From NCBI GenBank assembly GCA_964544155.1, contig CAZJAH010000018.1, positions 1 through 57,558 on the forward strand: a DNA stretch of 57,558 nt, in the 5' to 3' direction. This stretch comes from CAZJAH01 sp964544155. Its GTDB lineage: Bacteria; Bacteroidota; Ignavibacteria; Kapaibacteriales; UBA2268. The notes beneath the pieces are model-generated. The model made no database searches. It saw nothing but the letters and a program-made list of their open reading frames with translations, and had not been told where the DNA came from. Numbering within the stretch: the stretch's first letter is position 1; each line of letters begins with the position of its first letter. Both the position numbers and the translations under genes were made by a program. This document shows, one piece after another, positions 1-8,445 of this stretch.

Positions 1-60
<60 letters not shown>

Positions 61-77
61 CTGCGCTTTATATTTGT

Positions 78-152
78 GGGGCCGTAGCTCAGTTTGGTTA
101 GAGCGCCTGCCTGTCACGCAGGAGGCCGCGAGTTCGAGTCTCGTCGGCCCCG
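78..152 (+). tRNA. tRNA-Asp(GTC)
   Basis: Complete cloverleaf. The acceptor strands GGGGCCG and CGGCCCC pair, with discriminator G at 152. The D arm contains AGCTCAGTTTGGTTAGAGC. The anticodon stem CCTGC/GCAGG encloses loop CTGTCAC, giving anticodon GTC. The T arm is CGCGA-GTTCGAGTC-TCG-like. CCA is not encoded. It lies 17 bp after tRNA-Ala and is probably co-transcribed with it. Confidence 0.95.
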
Positions 153-157
153 CTCAT

Positions 158-194
158 AAAAGGCTGTCTCTTTTTTTAGGGACAGCCTTTTTTT
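158..194 (+). terminator. Rho-independent terminator of the tRNA-Ala/tRNA-Asp unit
   Basis: An 11-bp stem, AAAAGGCTGTC paired with GACAGCCTTTT, is followed by a run of T. It starts six bases after tRNA-Asp. The 270 bp between it and the next gene are very AT-rich and show no other feature I can support. Confidence 0.85.
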
Positions 195-466
195 ATTTTC
201 TAAAATATACTTAACTATTTATTAATAAAATATCCTCAATTAAGAGCTGATGCTATCTGAATATTAAGTTTGTTTTATATCTAAATTATCTTTCCCTTTT
301 TATTAGCAATCACCTTATTATTTAAAAAAAACAAATATGCTTGTTATATACTATTAAATAGAGTATTTTTATCTGTTAATTCATTCAGATGTTTGAACTA
401 AAATTATTTAAGAAATAATATTAGATGTAAAAGCAAATTATAGTCAATAGCAAGATATTTAATTAA

Positions 467-1963
467 ATGAAAAAAATACTAATAATTGGTGGCGGAATTG
501 CCGGCCTGACTGCGGGAATATTCGCCCGGAAAAATGGATTCAAAAGCATTATTCTCGAAAAACATCATACAACAGGTGGAGAATGCACCGGGTGGGACAG
601 GCAGGGGTATCATATCGATGGTTGTATCCATTGGCTGGTGGGCACGATGGAAGGAACTCCAATCAGAAGGCTATGGGAAAAGGCAGGCGCGCTGGAAAAT
701 GTTGAAATCTACCATCCTGAAAGCTTTTTAGCGCACGAACATCAGGGTGTAACCGTACACTTTTATCGTGACCTTGAAAGGCTAAGGACAAGCTGGCTTG
801 AGATTTCACCCGAAGATAAGAATTCAATTGAGCAGCTTTGCGCTGACATTAAAATTCTCCAATCCTTTTCTTTTCCTGTCGGCAAACCAATGGATATGAT
901 GAATATTCTTGAAAAAATCAAATATATGATTTCTATGAAGGATATTGGCCCGATCGTGCAGAAATATAGTAAGATAAGTGTACGGGATTTTGCTGGCAGC
1001 TTCAGCCATCCTGCACTGCGAGAAGCCTTGTCTTCATTTATGCCGGATGATGGCTACAGTGCCCTGTCAGTTGTTTTCCCTCTCGGGACATTTACCGGCG
1101 ATCAATCTTCAATTCCCTACGGTGGTTCCAAAGCCCTTGCCATGCGTATGGCGGATAAGTTTATCTCTCTGGGAGGAAGGGTTGAAACATCATGCGAGGC
1201 ATCAGGATTAGAAATACACAAAAAGACGGTGAAAAGGGTTTTTACCAAAAATGGAAAGGATTTCGATGCAGATTATGTTATAGCAGCATGTGATGCAAAA
1301 GTTTTGTATGATCATTTGCTGAAAGGCCAATTTAATGATCCAAAGTTTCAAATTAGGTACAATAACCCAAAAGATTACCCCCTGGCATCAAATATCTATA
1401 TCGGAGCCGGGTATGCAGGTACAATGGATGATATTCCGCGTACCCTTCGTTTTCCGGTCGAGTCAATAGGCGTCAAACAGAATGGAAAGCAAATTAGCCA
1501 TCTGCAAATGACACATTACGGCTATGAAAAGGATTTTGCCCCTAAGGGACATACTTCCATAACATTTGCCATCAATCAGTTTCAACCAGAGCTGGATGAT
1601 TGGGATGTACTATATGAAGACAAAGAGGCTTACAAGCTTGAAAAGGACCGTATAGGTGAGGCAGTTATCGCGGCTGCGGAGTCACGCTTTCCTCAAATGA
1701 AGGGGAAAATTAAACTACTTGATGTTGCCACTCCAAAAACATATGAGCGTTATTGTAACGCTTATCGGGGAGCTTTTATGGGTTTCTGGCCAACCCTCCG
1801 CGGGAAATCACTTTCGCACACCGGCCGTATAAAGGGTTTGAAAAATATATTTCTTAGCGGTCAATGGCTTCAACCCCCGGGAGGGCTTCCCATTGCATTA
1901 ATTACCGGAAAAGATACAATAATGAGGCTTTGCAAGCGAGAAAGAATTAAGTTTATTGAATAG
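467..1963 (+). CDS. FAD-dependent oxidoreductase, phytoene desaturase/carotenoid isomerase-like
   Basis: A 498-residue flavoprotein. The N-terminus has the Rossmann dinucleotide-binding motif GGGIAG (about residues 8-13), followed by the acidic end of beta-2 (LEKH) and the TGGECTGW segment typical of CrtI/CrtISO-type amine-oxidoreductase-fold enzymes. The C-terminus carries the family FAD-closing motif LSGQWLQPPGGLP, near residue 465. Relatives act on carotenoids, retinoids or other polyenes, but the substrate cannot be read from the sequence and no other carotenoid gene (crtB, crtE, crtY) is in the window. No signal peptide or membrane anchor is seen. The gene is 46 bp upstream of the receiver-PPDK_N gene on the same strand, so co-transcription is possible but not shown. 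Confidence 0.75.
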   Translation: MKKILIIGGGIAGLTAGIFARKNGFKSIILEKHHTTGGECTGWDRQGYHIDGCIHWLVGTMEGTPIRRLWEKAGALENVEIYHPESFLAHEHQGVTVHFYRDLERLRTSWLEISPEDKNSIEQLCADIKILQSFSFPVGKPMDMMNILEKIKYMISMKDIGPIVQKYSKISVRDFAGSFSHPALREALSSFMPDDGYSALSVVFPLGTFTGDQSSIPYGGSKALAMRMADKFISLGGRVETSCEASGLEIHKKTVKRVFTKNGKDFDADYVIAACDAKVLYDHLLKGQFNDPKFQIRYNNPKDYPLASNIYIGAGYAGTMDDIPRTLRFPVESIGVKQNGKQISHLQMTHYGYEKDFAPKGHTSITFAINQFQPELDDWDVLYEDKEAYKLEKDRIGEAVIAAAESRFPQMKGKIKLLDVATPKTYERYCNAYRGAFMGFWPTLRGKSLSHTGRIKGLKNIFLSGQWLQPPGGLPIALITGKDTIMRLCKRERIKFIE

Positions 1964-2009
1964 GCCGAAAAAAAATAACTGAATAAAATAACTATGAATA
2001 GAATTATTA

Positions 2010-5009
2010 ATGAAAAACTCTTTTCAAAGTGACGAGCTTTTAGAGATCGTAGAGAAAGAAGGCTTTACAGGCCTGAACGGTGACGAGCACAAGCTTGAAT
2101 TCAAAGACCTCATGCGGCACCGCATCGATAAGATACTGCTTGTTTGCAGCTTATATGACTATTACACAATTGTTGAAGACGGACATCTTCAGGAAGCTTT
2201 ATTCAATGAATATCTGGAGCTCAACCTTTACTACGCGCCGCAGATATCGAGAACCTACTCAGGCAATACCGCGCTCGAAATGCTCGATAATGACCGCTAC
2301 GACCTGGTTATAACTACCCTAAGGCTGGGCGAGATCGAGCTTTCGGATTTCGCCGATACAGTAAAAGAAAAACATCCGGAGCTTCCCGTTGTGCTGCTTG
2401 CCTCACAATCGAAAGAACTACAGGTACATCTCGAAAGCGGGAAACTGGATTCATTTGACAGGGTATTCATCTGGTCGGGTGAAAGAAGAATATTTCTCGC
2501 GATAATCAAATTATTCGAAGATAAAAAAAACGCTCCCGGCGACTGTCTGGAAAACGGCATAACCAACATCATTCTTGTGGAGGATTCGCCGAATTTCTAC
2601 TCTGCTTACCTGCCATTAATATATACTGAAGTAATGAAGCAGACCCAAAAATTAATCGAAGAAAGTAAAAATTCACCGGAAAAGCTTCTTAAGCAGAGGG
2701 CAAGGCCAAAGATATTCCTTGCTACCAATTATGAAGAAGCCTACAGCTACTTTGAAATGTACAAGGATACTCTTCTCGGGCTTATAAGCGACCTTAAATT
2801 TAAAAAAGACGGTATCATAAGAGACGACGCCGGATTCCGGCTTATAGCACATGTTAAGGAAGAGATGCCTAACCTGCCCGTTTTGCTGCAGTCAAACTTT
2901 ACGGAAATTGAATCTAAAGCTCTCAGGCACGGTATATATTTCCTTGATAAAAGCTCCCGTACTCTGCTATTGAAACTTAGAAATTTTATGCAGGAAAATT
3001 TCGGGTTCGGAGATTTCGTTTTCAGAATGCCTGACGGCTCCGTAGTACAAAGGGCAAGGAACCTGCGTGAACTTCGCGACAGACTGAAATTCATACCGAA
3101 TGAATCACTGCTGTTCCATTCACGCTATAACCATTTTTCATACTGGCTGATAGCTCGCACACAGTTCGAACTGGCCTATAAAATCCGGCCCGTTAAGATC
3201 AACTCTTTTGAAACAGCCGCTGAGTTAAGAAAGCACCTGATACACGTCATGACACAGCATATTCACGAAGAGCAGCGGGGAGTTATTTCAATATTCCAGC
3301 GATCTGAATTCGACAACGAAAAAGTCTTTCAGATGATAGGAGAGGGCTCTTTAGGCGGCAAAGCACGCGGCCTGGGATTTATCGATAAGATACTGAAGCA
3401 TTATATTAAGCCGGGATTTTTCCCCGGTATTTCAATTTCAATCCCTAATACAATTGTTCTCGGGGCTGATGTTTTCAGTCATTTTATGGAATTGAACGAT
3501 CTTTATGAAATAGCAGTTAAGAATATCCCCGATGAACAGATACTAAGAGCTTTTCTGAGAGCAGAGCTGCCCCCAACAGTTCTGGGCGATATCCGAGAAA
3601 TAATACATCAGACAAAGTTTCCGCTCGCGGTGCGTTCTTCCAGCCTGCTGGAGGACGCCGTTTATCAGCCCTTCGCCGGCATTTATGCAACAGTGATGCT
3701 TCCCAACAGCAACACAAACGCGCAGGTCAGGTTTCAGAACCTCGTGCAGGCTATTAAGTATGTATACGCGTCAACTTATTTCCGAAGTGCAAAAAATTAC
3801 ATTGAAGCCACGGGAAACCGCATCGAGGAAGAAAAAATGGCCGTTATAATCCAGAGGCTTGTCGGCAAAAAATACGGCAATTATTTTTATCCGCACATTT
3901 CCGGTGTTGCCAAATCTTATAATTACTATCCCTTTGGGAAATCACAGCCGAAAGACGGCGTGGTCAATCTCGCTCTCGGATTAGGCAAAACCATAGTTGA
4001 CGGAGGAGTCAGCATGCAGTTTTCGCCGCGGTATCCCGGCATAACGCCCCAATTCGGAAGTACTTCCGATCTTTTCAATAAATCCCAGATAAAATACTGG
4101 GCTCTGGATATGACTTCTGATATCATTAAAAAAATTCCTGACGAAAACAGCCATTTAAAGCAGATCGACCTGGGATTCGCGGAAAGGCACGGCACACTGA
4201 AACACCTCGCGTCAACATATTCACCTGAAAATGACATCTTTTACGAAGGTATAGCCAGAAAAGGCCCCCGTGTGCTTAATTTTGCCCCTATACTTAAATC
4301 AAAGGTTTTCCCGCTAAACGACATTCTTAAACTACTGATGAAAATGAGCGAAATTGCCATGAACGCACCTGTGGAGATCGAATTTGCGGTAAATCTTGCG
4401 GGCGATGATCCGACACCTGCTGAATTCAAATTCCTGCAGGTCAGGCCTATGGTAAAAACCGAAGGCAAAATCGAGCTTGACATTGACAAAATCAGTACAG
4501 GCAGTATACTGCTCAAATCAGATAATGTATTAGGGAATGGCGTTTATTTCCTTGATTATATGCTTTATGTAAATAAAGATAAATTCAATCCTTCGCGTAC
4601 AAGGCAGATTGCCGCAGAGATAGACAAGATCAACAGATTGATGCTCGATAAAAAGCAAAATTACCTGTTATTGGGCCCTGGAAGGTGGGGTTCATCCGAT
4701 CCCTGGCTGGGAATCCCCGTTGATTTTTCTAATATTTCGGCTGCGCAGGCCATTGTGGAAACCGCCATGCCGCACATGACAGTGGATCCTTCGCAGGGAT
4801 CGCATTTTTTCCACAATATTACATCTTTCAGGATCGCTTATTTCACAATGAACAAAGTCAGTGATGACAAGAATATAGATTGGGACTGGATAAATAATCA
4901 GCCAGCTGAAACCGAAACCGGTTTTTTAAGACTTGTAAGACTAAAAGAAACCCTTGAAATAAGGGTTGACGGCCATACTGGAAGAGGCATAATCATAAAA
5001 GGGGAATAA
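2010..5009 (+). CDS. Tandem receiver domains fused to a PEP-synthase-like ATP-grasp (PPDK_N) domain
   Basis: A 999-residue multidomain protein. Residues about 40-170 look like a response-regulator receiver that has lost its phosphoacceptor (DLVITTLRLG where DLVLLDxxMP is usual). Residues about 185-330 are a second receiver with the acidic pair E191-D192, a plausible phosphoacceptor D261 (GLISDLKF) and K314. Residues about 445-815 are PPDK_N: LGGKARG (448-453), VRSSSLLED (541-549), and the closing FLQVRP (808-813). The C-terminal part has GPGRWGSSDP (889-898) and a GSHFF histidine (H932), shared with two other proteins in this window. No GGxTSH phosphohistidine domain and no PEP/pyruvate TIM barrel is present, so it should not be called PEP synthase. 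It lies 2 bp before the next paralogue and is probably in one operon with it. The function is unknown; phosphorylation-controlled ATP-dependent phosphotransfer is inference. Confidence 0.8.
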   Translation: MKNSFQSDELLEIVEKEGFTGLNGDEHKLEFKDLMRHRIDKILLVCSLYDYYTIVEDGHLQEALFNEYLELNLYYAPQISRTYSGNTALEMLDNDRYDLVITTLRLGEIELSDFADTVKEKHPELPVVLLASQSKELQVHLESGKLDSFDRVFIWSGERRIFLAIIKLFEDKKNAPGDCLENGITNIILVEDSPNFYSAYLPLIYTEVMKQTQKLIEESKNSPEKLLKQRARPKIFLATNYEEAYSYFEMYKDTLLGLISDLKFKKDGIIRDDAGFRLIAHVKEEMPNLPVLLQSNFTEIESKALRHGIYFLDKSSRTLLLKLRNFMQENFGFGDFVFRMPDGSVVQRARNLRELRDRLKFIPNESLLFHSRYNHFSYWLIARTQFELAYKIRPVKINSFETAAELRKHLIHVMTQHIHEEQRGVISIFQRSEFDNEKVFQMIGEGSLGGKARGLGFIDKILKHYIKPGFFPGISISIPNTIVLGADVFSHFMELNDLYEIAVKNIPDEQILRAFLRAELPPTVLGDIREIIHQTKFPLAVRSSSLLEDAVYQPFAGIYATVMLPNSNTNAQVRFQNLVQAIKYVYASTYFRSAKNYIEATGNRIEEEKMAVIIQRLVGKKYGNYFYPHISGVAKSYNYYPFGKSQPKDGVVNLALGLGKTIVDGGVSMQFSPRYPGITPQFGSTSDLFNKSQIKYWALDMTSDIIKKIPDENSHLKQIDLGFAERHGTLKHLASTYSPENDIFYEGIARKGPRVLNFAPILKSKVFPLNDILKLLMKMSEIAMNAPVEIEFAVNLAGDDPTPAEFKFLQVRPMVKTEGKIELDIDKISTGSILLKSDNVLGNGVYFLDYMLYVNKDKFNPSRTRQIAAEIDKINRLMLDKKQNYLLLGPGRWGSSDPWLGIPVDFSNISAAQAIVETAMPHMTVDPSQGSHFFHNITSFRIAYFTMNKVSDDKNIDWDWINNQPAETETGFLRLVRLKETLEIRVDGHTGRGIIIKGE

Positions 5010-5011
5010 GA

Positions 5012-7345
5012 ATGCTGCCTAAAAAGGAACGCTGCTATCCATGTAAACCGGAATGGAAGATAATCCTGGATCATTTGATCTACCAGGATACCGACGCTCT
5101 GTACCGGATTTGCAGGAAAATGATAATCCATCTCGACAGAATGAAAGTTGAAGAGATACATGACCTTCTTGAGCAATTGAACCCCACTGATACTGTTGAA
5201 AGCAAAATTCAGATCATCGGGCCTAACTGGCCTAAACCTAAAGGTTCCCCCTTTATCGCGTCGGATATTATATACCGGGTTTTTCAAATTGCAGATCTGC
5301 ATATCGAGGATAATAGAATCACGGAGATGCTAAATCTCTGGATAATGCAGGAAAGGATAGGGCATTTGTCAATGGTACTTGAAAAAAGGCACGTACCCCT
5401 TGTTGAAGTTATTGAAGCGCTTAAAAAGTACGCGAGGGCATTTAACCGTACCAGCTTCCAAACGTACGAGGAGCGCGTAGGATTGAGGGTTTCACTTATT
5501 AATCGGTTTTTATCCGAAAACCTGACTTATATAAATATCGCAAAACACTTTATCACAATAGATTCAATCAGTAAAATACTTGATTATATTCTCGGACCTG
5601 CTTATGGCAACGGCAAGCTCGGCGGTAAAAGTTCAGGCCTTTTGCTTGCTTATCAGATCATTGAAAAAAAGAAAGATGAGAATCCCGATCTTTTAGATAT
5701 TAAAACCCCGAAAAGTTATTTTTTGACTTCAGACGGAGTGCTTGAATTTATTCATTATAATGCGCTGGATGAGTTCGTTTTTACAAAATATCAATCAACT
5801 GAAGAAATTCAGAATGAATATCCATTTTTAGAATATATTTTTAAAAATTCACATTTTCCGCCTGAAACAATGCCCGCATTTAATATGATATTGGATGATT
5901 TCAAGGATAAACCAATTGTGGTGCGGTCATCAAGCCTGCTTGAAGATAGCTTTGAAGCATCATTCAGCGGTAAGTACAAGAGCCTGTTTCTAGCAAACAC
6001 AGGCACCAGGGAAGAAAGGTGCGCGGCGCTGAAAAACGCCATAGCGGAAGTTTACGCAAGCATTTTCGGGCCTGATCCCATCGAGTACCGTAAGGAAAGA
6101 GGGCTCCTGGATTTCCGTGAAGAAATGGGAATACTAATACAGGAAGTAGTCGGTACAAAGGCCGGGAAATACTATTTTCCCGCAATGGCGGGTGTGGCAT
6201 TCAGCCATAATGAATTCCGCTGGTCGAACAGAATTAAGCGGGAGGACGGCATTTGCAGGCTTGTTGCCGGCCTGGGCACAAGAGCTGTTGACCGTACTAT
6301 GGACGATTACCCCACACTGATTTCTCCGGGCCAGCCGGGACTTAAGGTAAATACTAATTTTCAGGATATTATCAGATACTCGCAACAAAAGATCGATGTT
6401 ATTAATCTTGAGGAGCGGAAATTCGAAACCATCACATTAAAGGAACTTATCGACGAAGCCAACGGCTATTTTCAGGGCCTGGAGAGAATTGTATCATTTA
6501 ACAGGGGCGCCATGATGGTTGATCCCATTGGGGCTCTCTCAGACTTCATGAGTGAGGATCTGGTAATCACTTTTAATTCATTAATTGAAAATACCGGTTT
6601 TATTCAGCAGATGAAAGAAATACTAAAAGAGCTGAGCGAGGCCTTTAACAGTGCTGTCGACGTCGAATTTGCAAGCGACGGCAAAGATCTTTACCTTTTG
6701 CAGTGCAGGCCACAGCGCAAACTTAAAAACGGTGCAGATATTAAGCTACCGGCAGGTATCCCTGAACAGAAAGTTATTTTCACCGCTAATACTTATATAT
6801 CCTCCGGAATAGCCGAAGATATTGAATATGTGGTTTATGTCGATTCAGCAGAATATTCAAAGCTCAGTTCTAAAGATGAGATTTATGAAGTAGGTAAAAC
6901 AATTAGCAGGCTGAATAAAAAGCTGCCTAAGAGGAAATTTATCCTTATAGGCCCGGGAAGGTGGGGCAGTAAAGGAGATATAAAGCTTGGTGTGCCTGTT
7001 ATTTATTCGGATATAAATAATACCGCCATGCTGATAGAGGTATCACTGGAAAAAGACGGATACAGCCCTGAATTATCATTTGGAACGCATTTCTTCCAGG
7101 ATTTGGTCGAGGCTGATATAAAGTACCTGCCGCTTTATCCCGATAAGGAAGGTGTAATATTCAGTAATGATTTCTTTTACTCCATGCCCAACAGGATCAG
7201 GAATTATATTAATGATTATAAGCTTAATGAAAGGGTAGTAAAAGTTCTTAAGGTATCTGACATGTTCGGGAATTCAAAACTCACCATTGTTATGGACGGG
7301 GATAATTCCGAAGCCATGGCATATATAAATGAGGAGCAAAAGTAG
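5012..7345 (+). CDS. PEP/pyruvate-binding-domain (PPDK_N) protein without the phosphohistidine domain
   Basis: A 777-residue protein starting two bases after the preceding stop, so co-translation is likely. Residues 1-190 are an uncharacterised, mostly helical region; its second half (RVSLINRFLSENLTYINIAK) is shared with the paralogue at 21201-24374. PPDK_N spans about 200-570: LGGKSSG (203-209), VRSSSLLED (304-312), EVYASIFGPDP, MGILIQEVVG, and LLQCRPQ (562-568). The C-terminal module has GPGRWGS (647-653), LGVPVIYSDI and SFGTHFFQDLVE with H693. The usual PPDK/PEPS swivelling domain and TIM barrel are absent; canonical PEP synthase is about 790 residues but uses its second half for those domains. 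Cytoplasmic, with no signal sequence. The role is unknown. Confidence 0.8.
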   Translation: MLPKKERCYPCKPEWKIILDHLIYQDTDALYRICRKMIIHLDRMKVEEIHDLLEQLNPTDTVESKIQIIGPNWPKPKGSPFIASDIIYRVFQIADLHIEDNRITEMLNLWIMQERIGHLSMVLEKRHVPLVEVIEALKKYARAFNRTSFQTYEERVGLRVSLINRFLSENLTYINIAKHFITIDSISKILDYILGPAYGNGKLGGKSSGLLLAYQIIEKKKDENPDLLDIKTPKSYFLTSDGVLEFIHYNALDEFVFTKYQSTEEIQNEYPFLEYIFKNSHFPPETMPAFNMILDDFKDKPIVVRSSSLLEDSFEASFSGKYKSLFLANTGTREERCAALKNAIAEVYASIFGPDPIEYRKERGLLDFREEMGILIQEVVGTKAGKYYFPAMAGVAFSHNEFRWSNRIKREDGICRLVAGLGTRAVDRTMDDYPTLISPGQPGLKVNTNFQDIIRYSQQKIDVINLEERKFETITLKELIDEANGYFQGLERIVSFNRGAMMVDPIGALSDFMSEDLVITFNSLIENTGFIQQMKEILKELSEAFNSAVDVEFASDGKDLYLLQCRPQRKLKNGADIKLPAGIPEQKVIFTANTYISSGIAEDIEYVVYVDSAEYSKLSSKDEIYEVGKTISRLNKKLPKRKFILIGPGRWGSKGDIKLGVPVIYSDINNTAMLIEVSLEKDGYSPELSFGTHFFQDLVEADIKYLPLYPDKEGVIFSNDFFYSMPNRIRNYINDYKLNERVVKVLKVSDMFGNSKLTIVMDGDNSEAMAYINEEQK

Positions 7346-7425
7346 AGGCATTACTTATTTAAAATAATGATAATTTGTTCTTTTTTCATAAATTTATAAG
7401 AAATTGATTAAAAAAACCAGATAAT

Positions 7426-8304
7426 ATGTCAATAATAGAATCATTAGTGCAGACTCAGGAATTCGCGACTCTGCCTCCTGTCGCCACAAAAGTCCTGAAC
7501 ATGCTTGAAAACGATGACCTCGATGTACGTGATATAGCAGAAGTCATAGAAAAAGACGCATCACTTACATTAAAGCTTCTCAGGGTGGCTAATTCGCCTT
7601 TATATGCCACAAGGAGTGAAATTACCAGTATACAGCAGGCCATAATGAACCTCGGGCTCAACAGGCTTACCAATATTGTACTTGGGGTATCGATTTTTTC
7701 CAAGTTCTTATTATCTTCACAAAAAGAAGCCCGCCAGCTCATGGAGAAATTCTGGTGGCATGCCTCATGCACGGGAATGGTTGCCAAATCACTTAGTGAT
7801 AAGCTGGGAGTTTATTTCAGAGAAAGTGAATTCATCGGCGGCCTTTTACATGATATTGGCAAGCTGGCCATGCTGCAGTATGATTCATCCCGGTATGGAC
7901 GAGTAGTGGAAATGGTGCAAAACCACGGCGCAATCGACCTTGAAGCCGAACACGATGTATTCGGTGCTACGCACACTGAAGTCGGAGCGGAAATTGCACG
8001 CTTGTGGAAACTTCCCGAAGACCTGACCACCGTAATTGTTTACCATATGCAGCCCTCCCTTGCTCCCGCCCATAAACCGCTGACAGCCGTTGTCAGGCTG
8101 TCCGCTCTGCTTTGCGAGGTTTGGGGAGCGGGTTTTTTCGAAGGTGTTAAAAAACTGGACTTAAAGCAGGATGAATCATGGATAGTACTTACCCGGGAAC
8201 TCGATGATGTAAAAAACATGGATGTAGAGATCCTCACTTTCGAGCTGGAAAAAGATTTCCAGAAATCATCAGAATTCCTGAAGATAATCAGCACAGAGAA
8301 GTAG
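7426..8304 (+). CDS. HDOD domain signalling protein
   Basis: A 292-residue protein covered largely by an HDOD domain: LPPVATKVLNMLEND (about 17-31), the helical region with DASLTLKLLRVANSP, and the pseudo-HD core GGLLHDIGKLAML (near residue 143). HDOD proteins are HD-superfamily relatives, usually without phosphodiesterase activity, that act as signalling scaffolds in chemotaxis, second-messenger and phosphorelay pathways. This copy keeps an HD pair (LLHDIGK), so residual metal binding is possible. It lies 80 bp after the second PPDK_N gene on the same strand. That spacing leaves room for its own promoter, but the context suggests it works with the receiver-PPDK_N proteins. Confidence 0.88.
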   Translation: MSIIESLVQTQEFATLPPVATKVLNMLENDDLDVRDIAEVIEKDASLTLKLLRVANSPLYATRSEITSIQQAIMNLGLNRLTNIVLGVSIFSKFLLSSQKEARQLMEKFWWHASCTGMVAKSLSDKLGVYFRESEFIGGLLHDIGKLAMLQYDSSRYGRVVEMVQNHGAIDLEAEHDVFGATHTEVGAEIARLWKLPEDLTTVIVYHMQPSLAPAHKPLTAVVRLSALLCEVWGAGFFEGVKKLDLKQDESWIVLTRELDDVKNMDVEILTFELEKDFQKSSEFLKIISTEK

Positions 8305-8322
8305 TTTTCTAGTCTCAGTCGA

Positions 8323-8366
8323 GATTAATTTAAAGCAATAATAGGATTAATTTAAAGCAATAATAG
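8323..8366 (+). repeat. Perfect tandem duplication of a 22-bp unit
   Basis: The unit GATTAATTTAAAGCAATAATAG occurs at 8323-8344 and again at 8345-8366, directly abutting. It lies between the HDOD stop codon and the shared terminator. It is probably a slippage duplication; no function is visible. Confidence 0.9.
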
Positions 8367-8389
8367 TTTACATGGGAATAGTCTTCAAA

Positions 8390-8425
8390 TAAAAAGGCCC
8401 TGCCGCAAAGCAGAGCCTCATTTTT
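8390..8425. terminator. Bidirectional terminator between HDOD and RND genes
   Basis: An imperfect hairpin, AGGC-C-CTGC and GCAG-A-GCCT with loop CGCAAA, has a T run on the plus side (8421-8425) and an A run on the other side (8391-8395) that gives T on the minus strand. It sits between two convergent genes. Confidence 0.65.
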
Positions 8426-8445
8426 GTTCATCATGTGTATAGTCA

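Noticed and set aside
2010..7345. Annotation of the two proteins as phosphoenolpyruvate synthase (ppsA)
   Set aside because: Only the N-terminal ATP-binding domain matches. The phosphohistidine domain and PEP/pyruvate barrel are missing, so the gene name would be misleading.
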